A stretch of DNA of 10,393 nucleotides from SIG603 sp964369225 (GTDB lineage: Bacteria; Bacillota; Clostridia; Oscillospirales; Acutalibacteraceae). The first letter of the stretch is position 1. Each line of letters opens with the position of its first letter. This document shows, in pieces, positions 1 through 8,700 of this stretch. The position numbers and the translations under genes are program-made. The notes below the pieces were generated by a model. The model ran no database searches and was not told where the DNA came from. It was given only the letters and a program-made list of their open reading frames with translations. The stretch is from assembly GCA_964369225.1 (NCBI GenBank), contig CAYJER010000059.1, forward strand, positions 1 to 10,393, in the 5' to 3' direction.

Positions 1-10
1 CGTGTTCCCA

Positions 11-93
11 AAGCTTTATTTTTGATTAAAACAAAAATTACAACGTGAATTAATTTCTCTTATTATACAATTCGCCCGTCGGGGCTTCCCGAC
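11..93 (-). repeat. Hairpin-terminated insertion element, copy 1
   Basis: About 83 bp of AT-rich sequence that is foreign to the RHS core. It replaces 16 bases present in the intact gene (3881-3896). On the minus strand it begins exactly with the palindrome GTCGGGAAGCCCCGAC (78-93; 6-bp stem, 4-nt loop) followed by GGGCG and an AT-rich tail. RHS homology resumes at base 94. Copies 1 and 2 remain recognisably similar for roughly 42 bases past the palindrome. The left boundary rests on only ten matching bases at the window edge. The nature of the element is unknown; a non-autonomous element mobilised by an HUH-type (IS200/IS605-like) transposase is one possibility. Confidence 0.65.
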
Positions 94-267
94 CCGTCTG
101 ACAGCGGATTTCCTATGTTATCGCTTGTGATTGTGTTGCCGTCATATGATGTTAAAAGGTCGTCCCAACTAGTGTCATAATCATAATACTATCGTGTCAA
201 GAACTTGCCCTAGTGTTCCTGTTTTGTAGGGATATTCTTTTTTTATTTAGAATATTTCCTCTTAAGT

Positions 268-365
268 TTAATCTGTGTTTCTATCTAGGTTCATCTTTCT
301 TTAAACCAATTATAAAGTGAATTAACTTCACTCATTATGCAATTCGCCCGTCGGGGCTTCCCGAC
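268..365 (-). repeat. Hairpin-terminated insertion element, copy 2
   Basis: About 98 bp that replace 140 bases of the RHS core (4069-4208 in the intact gene). The minus-strand beginning is the same palindrome, GTCGGGAAGCCCCGAC (350-365), and RHS homology resumes abruptly at 366. The AT-rich tail contains a second small inverted repeat, GTGAA and TTCAC around TTAAC (318-332), part of which is shared with copy 1. The left junction follows the conserved bases CCTCTTAAGT, which end at 267. Confidence 0.7.
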
Positions 366-645
366 TATGTTTTGCTTGTTCCGCCTACAGTATTTTTCCA
401 TGTGCCAACTGCAGTACTTGTTGTACTAGAAGTCGGATCAATGTAACCTATCTGTGTGCTTAAAATGCTTGTACTATTGTGCTTTGTCGTAAAGTTTGAT
501 ATTCGGCTTAATGTGTCATATGTATAGCTTGTGTTTGCCGAACCTGAACTTATTTTTGTTATCCTGTTGTCATCATCATAAGTGTAAGAGTCGGTATACG
601 CTGTTCCGTTAAGAGTGTGCTTTTGTGAAGTTAATCTACTCTTGT

Positions 646-733
646 AAATGATTTATTCTGATAATACTTTGCTAAACTGTATTAACATAATCATAAAGCT
701 AATTTTGCAAATCGCCCGTCGGGGCTTCCCGAC
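646..733 (-). repeat. Hairpin-terminated insertion element, copy 3
   Basis: About 88 bp that replace 62 bases of the RHS core (4489-4550 in the intact gene). It has the identical palindrome at its minus-strand beginning (718-733) followed by GGGCGA, but its AT-rich tail has diverged most from the other two. RHS homology resumes at 734 with the bases CGGTCTGACA. In the RHS reading frame the element adds the residues SGSPDGRF and then reaches a stop. Confidence 0.7.
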
Positions 734-1023
734 CGGTCTGACATGTCATAGTAATTCTTGCTTGTTCTGCCTGTTACATTGTCTTTTAGAATTCCTATGT
801 TTCCGTCGTTGTCATAAATGTATTCTTCCGCCTTGTCTATGTCTTCATAACCTATGCTTACTATTCTTCCATAGCTGTCATATTCATAATCGACATAGTC
901 ACCGTTTCCGTATGTTGAACGGCTTAGATTTCTGTTTCTGTCGTTTGTGTATGTGTGTGTTATTAGGGTTCTGCTACCTACCTTTATACTTGTGGCTAAG
1001 TCGAATACTCCTTATTTACTACA

Positions 1024-1049
1024 AAAAAGCCAGCAAACGCTGGCTTTTT
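1024..1049 (-). terminator. Rho-independent terminator closing the RHS-LRR-SUKH unit
   Basis: Perfect inverted repeat with arms AAAAAGCCAGC and GCTGGCTTTTT around a 4-nt loop. On the minus strand the GC-rich stem is followed by six T residues. It lies 55 bases after the SUKH stop codon and about 15 bases before the RHS fragment begins. The flanking A and T runs make it nearly symmetrical, so it could act in both directions. Confidence 0.9.
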
Positions 1050-1058
1050 CTAAAGGCT

Positions 1059-1081
1059 AAGACAGGATATAACTCTGTCTT
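1059..1081 (-). other. Secondary hairpin between SUKH stop and main terminator
   Basis: Arms AAGACAG and CTGTCTT (7 bp) enclose a 9-nt loop, immediately ahead of the main terminator in the direction of transcription. On the plus strand the right arm runs into TTTT, so it could also be a weak terminator for leftover plus-strand transcription. The function is inferred from position only. Confidence 0.4.
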
Positions 1082-1104
1082 TTACTTGAATATTATTGCT
1101 AATC

Positions 1105-1692
1105 TCAATTAATTTCAAATGGAGAATCCTTTAACGTTTCAATCAAGTCACACAGACACTCATCAAAACTATCCCACTCCTGTACTATCTTATCGCTGTC
1201 TTCCTCACTAGAATATACCCTTTGTGTGTCAGTATCAATAAAAATTGTTAGCCTAGTGTCAAAATAACAATCCTTATACCAGTTACCACACTTCAACCAT
1301 CTTTTTGATATATTTTTATGTCGCCTTAAGTCTTCTACACGTATATCAAATGGTTCTTCTTCATCAAACGGTCTAGTAAATGGTGCTGTTCTTGGTAACG
1401 CATAAATAACTAGCAATGTTACCGCCATGGTATACCCCATGTAAATTGTTTTTGCACCAAACAAACTTATACCATTAGAATACTTTAAAAACTCTAAATA
1501 TTGTTTTGGCATTGTCAATTTACACTCATCTACTAACCACTCTTTTATCAATTCGTCTGTAAGTGGTTTGTAAAACATGTGTCTACACTTTGGCATTTTT
1601 CTAAATCTGCATATCAATGTTTCATTTTTTCTTACAACACAATCATCCTTGTATTCTTCTTTTATTTGATCTAACAACTTAAAAATTTTCAT
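1105..1692 (-). CDS. SUKH (SMI1/KNR4) family protein, probable toxin immunity protein
   Basis: 195 residues, no signal peptide, no convincing membrane segment; expected in the cytoplasm. The central stretch around residues 61-86 has the SUKH hallmark: a helix with MPKQYLEFLKYSNG followed by a hydrophobic strand (ISLFG, then IYMG). The C-terminal half has the usual strand-rich part (IFIDTDTQRVY, about 150-160) and a closing amphipathic helix (about 168-188). SUKH proteins are established immunity proteins for polymorphic toxins, often nucleases. The ATG at 1692 is supported by GAGGTG ending 5 bases upstream. The gene follows the LRR gene by 23 bases and is the last of the unit before the terminator. 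It may protect against the GIY-YIG tip of the RHS protein, or be a stray immunity gene against another tip. Family assignment is fairly secure; cognate toxin is inference. Confidence 0.8.
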   Translation of the reverse strand: MKIFKLLDQIKEEYKDDCVVRKNETLICRFRKMPKCRHMFYKPLTDELIKEWLVDECKLTMPKQYLEFLKYSNGISLFGAKTIYMGYTMAVTLLVIYALPRTAPFTRPFDEEEPFDIRVEDLRRHKNISKRWLKCGNWYKDCYFDTRLTIFIDTDTQRVYSSEEDSDKIVQEWDSFDECLCDLIETLKDSPFEIN

Positions 1693-1715
1693 AATTTCAC
1701 CTCGCCATTATTTAA

Positions 1716-2684
1716 TTAGTATTTCCTCCACTCTTCATAGTCTGGATCTCCACAGTAAATATTTTTAGGTAATTCTTCATTCTTTAAATTGTAATGCCTT
1801 TTATTGGGTGTTATAGAGGCGTACTCTAATTTTAAACAAGGAGTTAAATCGCCATCTTCAATCGGCATGCTAATAACGAGCAATTTAAGCTTAGGTAATT
1901 TTTTTATAAAATCAAGATTAGGTAGAATATTTTTGCCCTCTAAGCTTAAATATTCTAAGTTTTTAAGTTCGGCTAAAACTGAAAAGTCATTAATCTTAGG
2001 GCAACACTCAATTGCTAAATTTTGTAATGTGTCTTTTACTTTCGCCAATGCTGAAATATCAGTTAAACTCCTCATATACGACAAGTATACACACTGAATT
2101 TTTTCAGATTGCTGTATGCCTTCTAACGATTTTGTTTTACAAGTGATCATTTCGAGTTTAATTAGATTTTTTGAACAAAAAAGGTCAGTTAAATCATAGT
2201 TTTCGCCTTTGAAATTAGTTACCACTATATTTTTTAACGTTTCTATTTTGTTAAAGTTTATTATTCCTTTGCTCACCAACAAACCCAATTCTTCCAAATT
2301 CTTAAATTTACTATAATCTATTGTATGAAAAGTATTTGTTCCATTCACATAATTGACTTTTTTTATTTGAGACATACCGTATAATGGACTAAAATCAAAC
2401 TCGTCATATTCTACAACCACTGTTAAATATTTAATAGATGGACAATTTGTCAAAAATGAAACATCTTTAGTGTATACAATTGCCTTTTCAATTTTTTTCT
2501 TATTAATGTATTCTATGTATTCTTCATTTGTGTGCATTGGTGTATCACTATACCTTGCGATGGTATATATACTTTTTTGTCTAATAACTATTGCGTCATG
2601 TACATTATGTGGAATATTTATTGATGCATATGCAAATCCATCAATAATTGTGTAACCTTTGTGTAAATCATATTCTATTTTCAT
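1716..2684 (-). CDS. Leucine-rich-repeat protein, candidate immunity protein of the RHS toxin
   Basis: About 322 residues from the ATG at 2684; a GTG at 2699 in the same frame would give 327. Residues about 85-290 form irregular leucine-rich repeats of 21-24 residues, seen in segments such as FKNLEELGLLV, SKNLIKLEMITCKTKSLEGI, LQNLAIECCPKINDFSVLAE and LKNLEYLSLEG. The N-terminal ~80 residues and the acidic tail ending GDPDYEEWRKY are outside the repeats. There is no signal peptide, which suggests a cytoplasmic protein. LRR proteins directly downstream of RHS toxins are plausible immunity proteins because the repeat surface can bind a toxin domain; this is inference from position. The gene starts 47 bases after the RHS stop, and its ribosome binding site overlaps that stop, so the two are probably co-transcribed and translationally linked. 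I prefer the ATG because the GTG would be buried in a hairpin stem. Confidence 0.75.
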   Translation of the reverse strand: MKIEYDLHKGYTIIDGFAYASINIPHNVHDAIVIRQKSIYTIARYSDTPMHTNEEYIEYINKKKIEKAIVYTKDVSFLTNCPSIKYLTVVVEYDEFDFSPLYGMSQIKKVNYVNGTNTFHTIDYSKFKNLEELGLLVSKGIINFNKIETLKNIVVTNFKGENYDLTDLFCSKNLIKLEMITCKTKSLEGIQQSEKIQCVYLSYMRSLTDISALAKVKDTLQNLAIECCPKINDFSVLAELKNLEYLSLEGKNILPNLDFIKKLPKLKLLVISMPIEDGDLTPCLKLEYASITPNKRHYNLKNEELPKNIYCGDPDYEEWRKY

Positions 2685-2691
2685 TTTATTT

Positions 2692-2725
2692 ATTGTCACT
2701 AAGACTATATCGTCTTAGTGACAAT
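2692..2725 (-). promoter_or_regulatory. Perfect 14-bp hairpin between SD sequence and start codon of the LRR gene
   Basis: On the minus strand the arms are ATTGTCACTAAGAC and GTCTTAGTGACAAT with a 6-nt loop, GATATA. Immediately before it is AGGAGGAG (2726-2733), overlapping the RHS stop TAG. After it come 7 bases (AAATAAA) and the ATG at 2684. The linear SD-to-ATG distance is far too long (about 41 bases), but folding the hairpin leaves about 7 bases between SD and ATG. There is no T run after the stem, so it is not a normal terminator. It could instead, or also, be a protein-binding operator or an mRNA-stabilising stem. Confidence 0.8.
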
Positions 2726-2731
2726 CTCCTC

Positions 2732-5700
2732 CTATTTCTTTCCAAAAATTAATTGTTCAAATATTTTCTTACCAGGACTCCATATTTTATTATATGTTAG
2801 ATATTCATTATCTACGCTAAATAATCCACGTTCATCCATCCATAAATACTCTCTTACAAATGCTTCAGTGTGAGTCTTTGCTGGTTGCCATTTCATTGAT
2901 GTTACTACATCGCCATTATAATTATTTTTCTTTATAGGGCTCGAGTGATGTTTTCCTGATGTAATCATTCTGTCATAACTACCTTTACCTACATAGGTAT
3001 AGCCACTTGCAAATTCAATCTCATATGTACCCGTACTAGATCTAAAAACGCTATTATTAGGTGATGATTTTTTAAGTGCATTAGCTGTATCTATTACTGA
3101 ATCAAGCGAATCAGCAGTTTTGTTTATTGTAACAGTAGTAGATACTGTAGCATCAGCTGCTCTAAACACCTTTGCCAATTCACCAACGCCTGTAACACCA
3201 GGAAACAAGTCAACAACATCGCCAACAAGACCGACCCAGCTCATAAGATCGTATGGGTTACTTATAATATCTGCTACGCTCATAGCTAGAGATATTACAT
3301 CAAAAACCGTATCAAAAAATCTACCTTCTGTATCTTCTCTTGATACTGGGTTGTTGCCACAGTAGGCGAACATGTTAGTAGAATTTAGACCTTGTTCAGT
3401 ATCTACTATGCTATCGGCATTGATGAATCTGCCCATAGCTGGGTTGTAGTATCTTGATTGGAGGTAGTAGAAGTTAGTTTCGTTATCGTAGACGTAGCCA
3501 CGGTAACGGAGTGGGTTTAGCTCGCCTAGGGTGTTTGCCATTGAGCCAGTTGTTGACAACAATGTTCCCCAAGCGTCGTAGTTATAGTTTACCACAAAGT
3601 TTCTGTTTGTGTCAACTATTCCTAGAATATCTCCTTGGGCATTTTTTTCATAATAGTAGTTTGTTCCGTTAAAAATTACGCCCGATGCCCCTAATGCGTC
3701 ATATGTGAAGCGGAGTTTGTTAGACCCTTGCTCCATTTGCACTAAGTTTCCGCCTAGGTACTCGTATTCCGTTATAACTTCGTTTACGTTTTTGCTGGTT
3801 CTTAGTCCGTCGCTGTCGTAACTATAATCAATGCTAGTTCCTGATTTTGACATTGAGTCAAGCTGTCTACCGTGTTCCCATTGGTAATTCCATGTGCCAT
3901 CTGACAGAGGATTTCCTATGTTATCGCTTGTAATTGTGTTTCCGTCATAGGATATTAGAAGATCGTCCCAGCTAGTGTCATAATCATATACTATCGTATC
4001 AAGAGCTTGCCCTAGTGTGCCTTTTGTGTAGGCATATTCTACTTTGAATACAATATTTCCTCTTAAGTCATATGAATATGTGTATGTCTTGTTTGCACTT
4101 TGATTATTTTCTCTTACTAGTTGGTCGAGGTCTCCATACACATATGTGGTTGTGTGCGTACCGTTGCTGACTGACAGTACATTTCCTCGCTCATCATAGG
4201 TGTATGTGTATGTTTTGCTTGTTCCACCTATAGTATTTTTCCATGTGCCAACTGCCGTACTTGTTGTACTAGAAGTCGGATCAATGTAACCTATCTGTGT
4301 GCTTAAAATGCTTGTACTATTGTGCTTTGTCGTAAAGTTTGATATTCGGCTTAATGTGTCATATGTATAGCTTGTGTTTGCCGAACCTGAACTTATTTTT
4401 GTTATCCTGTTGTCATCGTCATAAGTGTAAGAGTCGGTATACGCTGTTCCGTCAAGAGTGTGCTTTTGTGAAGTTAATCTACTCTTGTCGTCATATGCGT
4501 ATTCTAAAACACTGCTATAATCTGTGCCTATTTCTTCATACTTCATTAGACGGTCTGACATGTCATAGTAATTCTTGCTTGTTCTGCCTGTTACATTGTC
4601 TTTTAGAATTCCTATGTTTCCGTCGTTGTCATAAATGTATTCTTCCGCCTTGTCTATGTCTTCATAACCTATGCTTACTATTCTTCCATAGCTGTCATAT
4701 TCATAATCGACATAGTCACCGTTTCCGTATGTTGAACGGCTTAGATTTCTGTTTCTGTCGTTTGTGTATGTGTGTGTTATTAGGGTTCGGCTACCTACTT
4801 GTATATCTGTTAATTGATCAAATAAACCATAGTCAAAATAATAAGAGAAATTATATAAATTACCCAAACTGCTTAATTTATCATCAATGTAGTTGCTATT
4901 ATTGATTATAAAATAACCATCCATCACTGTAAATTCATATGTTACTCTACCCATTGAATCATATTGATACTCAACTTCTGTTGTGCTGTCACTACCTGGA
5001 GTGTTTACCGATTCTAACTCACCTGTTATTGAATTAAAATTGTAAGAAGTTACCTCGCCCATCTCATTTTTTGTACTTGCTAGGTAGTTTCCGTTTGATG
5101 TGTAGGTTGCACTTGAAGTAATTTTATCTGAACCTGTTCCTACTGTTACGCTTGTGTTGTTTCCGTAATCGTCATAGGTGAATGTCGAGACTATACCAGT
5201 TGTGCTTGTTGCTGTCTTAACATTATGATAGCTATCGTATGTATATGTTTGCTGTGCGCCTGTTGGCAATATCGCCTTTGTTAGATCGTTGTTTACATAT
5301 TCATATGTTGTTGTTTTTTCCTGTAAATCTGTGCTACTAATTACGTTTCCGTCATCGTCATACACATAGCTATGCCCGAATTCCTCTTTAAACAGCTGTA
5401 TTCCGTCAAAGTATGCGGTGTTTGCATTCATCTCATACACTAACAACACTCTGATATAGTTGTAGTCTTTTGGTGCTACCAATCGTCCCGCTGCATATTG
5501 CCAGTTTACGTCGCTGTCTGTATCTGGATTAAAGTTTATTAAGACTTCACTTTGCGTATTGTCTGTGTTATAAAATCTAGCTAACAATCCAAACCTTCTA
5601 GCTTCTGTTGTATACGGCACGGAGTCACCCTTGCCCCAACCTGCTAGAGTAAATACATCGCCTGCTTCTCCTGACACTTGTACATCTTGATATGCCCTTT

Positions 5701-8700
5701 TTTCTACTGTTGCATTTCCTACAAATTGATATACTCTGCCATCTACATGAGGAGCTACTGTATCTGTTAATGTAACTATTTTTTCTGTGCTTGTACAGCC
5801 ACTTCCTTCAGCCCAGGCATATGCGTCTGTGCTATATGTGCCTATATGTCTGAAATCCCCATTTTCAATTAGATTATATCTGCTTGCTGTTGAGCCTTCT
5901 TCTAATTGTAGTGCATCAAAATATGCTGTTCCTTTTGTTCCATTTTGGATATATATTTTTGCTGTGGTATTTGTTATGTTTTCCGGAACAGTAAAAGTTA
6001 CCTCTAATCTTTTCCAATCAGAATTTGTTTTTATTACTTCACTAGCATAGTTTTTACCATCTATTGTTACTGATATTTTTGCTCCTAGTCCATCTCCAAT
6101 CATATCTTTGGTATAGACATATGCTGAAAAAGTATAAGTTTTTCCTTTTTCTAAGTTAAGATTAACACTAGAACTCTGCATCATTGAGCAAAGAACATTT
6201 GATGAAATTTTTTGGATATAGTAAGAATATTCCCCAGAGTACGCCCTAAATGATGTGCGTCCATAACTAGTCGAATCTTCCCTCTTAGCAAGTGACCATT
6301 GACTATCCTTCTCAAAACTACCATTCTTAACTATGTTAGTCACAGTATTCTGCATTTTAGATGCCAACAACATTTGATTTGGTTCGCCTGTATCGTTGTC
6401 ATCCTTTGAATATTCTGCAAACTGCGCTCTACCTAGTCCATCTTGCACCGACACTGTGTTTCCCCAGTTATTAAATTGCTTTATCTCTGTGTTTCCATTG
6501 TGATCGGTAAATGTAGTTTGGTTGTTTGCGTATTCTATATTTAGCTGTCCACCTATTGTGTTTACATCATACTCAGTTACTTTTTTTATCCTATTCGGTT
6601 GTTCTGCACTTGTTGTGTTGTACTCATACCTTAGGTTGTATCCGTCTATGTCTGTAACTTTGTTTAATAAATGGTTGCTTGTATAGGCAAATTGCACATA
6701 CTCATTATCTGGATATGTTATTTTTGTTAGATTATCTCCTGTGAAATAATATTCATAATCCTCTAATTCTGATGTTCCAGAGCCAAAATATGCTATTCTC
6801 TTTATTTTTAATCCAGTGTAAATATATCTGTATTTTCTACCTGCTCCATCTGTAATATAGTTTATATACTTACCTGTGTTATTTGTGTAACTAATGTTTA
6901 TCTCACTTTTATCTGCCTGATTATTTGATATTTTCGTGAGTCTTCCATAGGTATCAAAATAACTTTTGTTTCCGTCTTCATCTTCTAGGCTGTACTTAGT
7001 AGTTCCACTTCCTGTTGTTTTAAGTATCAGTCCTCCACCTGACTCATCCTCATATACTCCAGTTGACTTCTTTTTAAAGTAATGCTTTGTTCCGTCTTCG
7101 TCTTCCCATATGTAATAGTCTGAATCATGCTCCCATTGATATACTAATTGGTTGTAGTTTGTTCTCCAACCATAGCCCATTCCAAATTTATCTGTATCTT
7201 TATCGTTCGCATTGTATACATGATTAATCTGTACAGGCATTAAATTTCCTGATACTCCAAGACCATTGCTCACCCACACTAGATTTCCTGTGTAATCATT
7301 CACATAGCCTATTCCTGCTCTGCCTGCTGAATGTGCTGTGTAGTCCCAGTAACCCTCTAGTCCTGTATTATTTACATATTGTATTCTAAGCACTGGCATT
7401 ACTGAACCATAGTCTGATGAATAGAACTGATGGAAGTTTCTTTGTGCTGCATTTTCTACTGCATCTGTAGTTTTTAGCATCACTCCTGTGTTGCTTCCTT
7501 CATACCATCCACTTGCTATATTTGTGATATCCCATGTACACCAACCTTGGTTTTTAACCATTTGGAAATCTTCTACTGTTGGATTATAACTTGGCATGTT
7601 TGCCCATGTTATTGTGTTAGACTCCCATGTTCCGTTTACCTGATGTGCATTCACTTGCACTTCTGTATAAGTTGTTGCTGCTTTATACAAAGAAATATCC
7701 GCATAGGTTATTACATCCGCTGATGTTAATTCGGGTAGATCTGCATACTTTAAGAATGCTCTTTCTTTTCCCTCTGTTGAATAATAACCTACTTCTACCA
7801 TTCCCCATGTGTAATCAAGATTACGTTTTGAGGCTACGGTTTGATCTCTAATGTTCGAGACTGTTAATTCAGGTTGAATTACAGGGTCTAATATTACTGG
7901 ATACTCTGTTTCGCTGTCTTGTAGCCACTCAAGCGGTAGAGTATATATCAGCTCATAGCCTGTTTCTATCTCGTTTAGACTTACATTTACATTAGAATTA
8001 AATATGTTGTTGCTGTCAACCATAAATGGTGCTGGCATGTAAAAGACAGGCTCTTTCATATCATCTTTGTCATATGCGTGTATGCTGTTGTCTTCTTGCA
8101 ACTGCAATACTAGGTTATCTGTCTCTATTACATATTTATAGGCTAACTCACTTTCAGGCTTAAAATCAATTATTATAGACTCTTTTAACTTGTTTGATAT
8201 TAAATCATACTTTAAGTCTACATCTTCATAGATTGATTTATACTCTACTGCAGTGTTTATCTTTTTAAGTGTCAGATCTTCTTGAGTGTCTATTGCGGTA
8301 TCAATTTCAAACTCTTGTATTTGTGCCCTTGATGCCTTTATGTTTTCGATTTCAAAGTTTTCACCTTCAACTTTTTCGATAACTTTTTCAGCTTCAAGGC
8401 TTTGTTCAGCTTCAAGACTTAATGAAGGAGCAAGAGTTAATCCACTGCTTTGTACTGCCTTTTTAAGTTCTGTTTCTTTTGATAGCTGACCTGCAAAACT
8501 AAAGCTTAGACTGTTTTCACCTTTAGTGATATGCACTGCATTATCCTTTGATATTTCTTGTGGAAGTTTTACATCCCACTCTCCTGAGGTATTGCTGTAC
8601 ATCTGCACACCATCGACCAACTCTGCCTTTAGTGTGTTGTCTATCTCCATCCAGTTTCCATCTTCTTCATAGTGAACCGCTGTTGGATACACCATCAACA

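Larger units (their letters stand above)
1..1009 (-). pseudogene. Truncated, interrupted second copy of the RHS/YD-repeat core (orphan RHS fragment, runs off left edge)
   Basis: Reading right to left on the minus strand, this region repeats the YD-repeat core of the intact RHS gene at about 3871-4825. Three blocks align collinearly: 734-977 with 4551-4794 (about one difference in 244 bases), 366-645 with 4209-4488 (280 bases each, about five differences), and 94-267 with 3897-4068 (clearly more diverged, with a small frameshift near 180-190). Bases 1-10 match 3871-3880. Between the blocks, 16, 140 and 62 bases of the intact sequence are missing and replaced by the three elements annotated separately. 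At 985-1009 nucleotide identity fades, but the peptide (VFDLATSIKVGS) still resembles DYGLFDQLTDIQVGS of the intact protein; a TAA lies just upstream in frame. There is no start codon or ribosome binding site, and each element brings stops, so this is not an expressed full-length gene. It most likely continues leftward to an alternative toxin tip. Confidence 0.9.

Noticed and set aside
73..733. Three spaced copies of a palindromic repeat as a CRISPR array
   Set aside because: The spacing is irregular (about 270 and 370 bases), the intervening sequence is RHS core, and no cas gene is near.
648..1112. Plus-strand open frame of 154 codons over the RHS fragment
   Set aside because: It is antisense to the RHS copy and element 3, is Cys/Leu-rich, and shares its sequence with an antisense frame at 4339-4905 because the underlying RHS DNA is duplicated. 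It has no ribosome binding site.
2692..2725. Perfect hairpin after the RHS stop as a transcription terminator
   Set aside because: No T run follows the stem on the minus strand and the immunity genes have no other convincing promoter; the SD-spacing role fits better.
4339..4905. Plus-strand open frame of 188 codons inside the RHS gene
   Set aside because: It lies antisense within an intact YD-repeat gene, with a biased Cys/His/Leu composition and no family resemblance.
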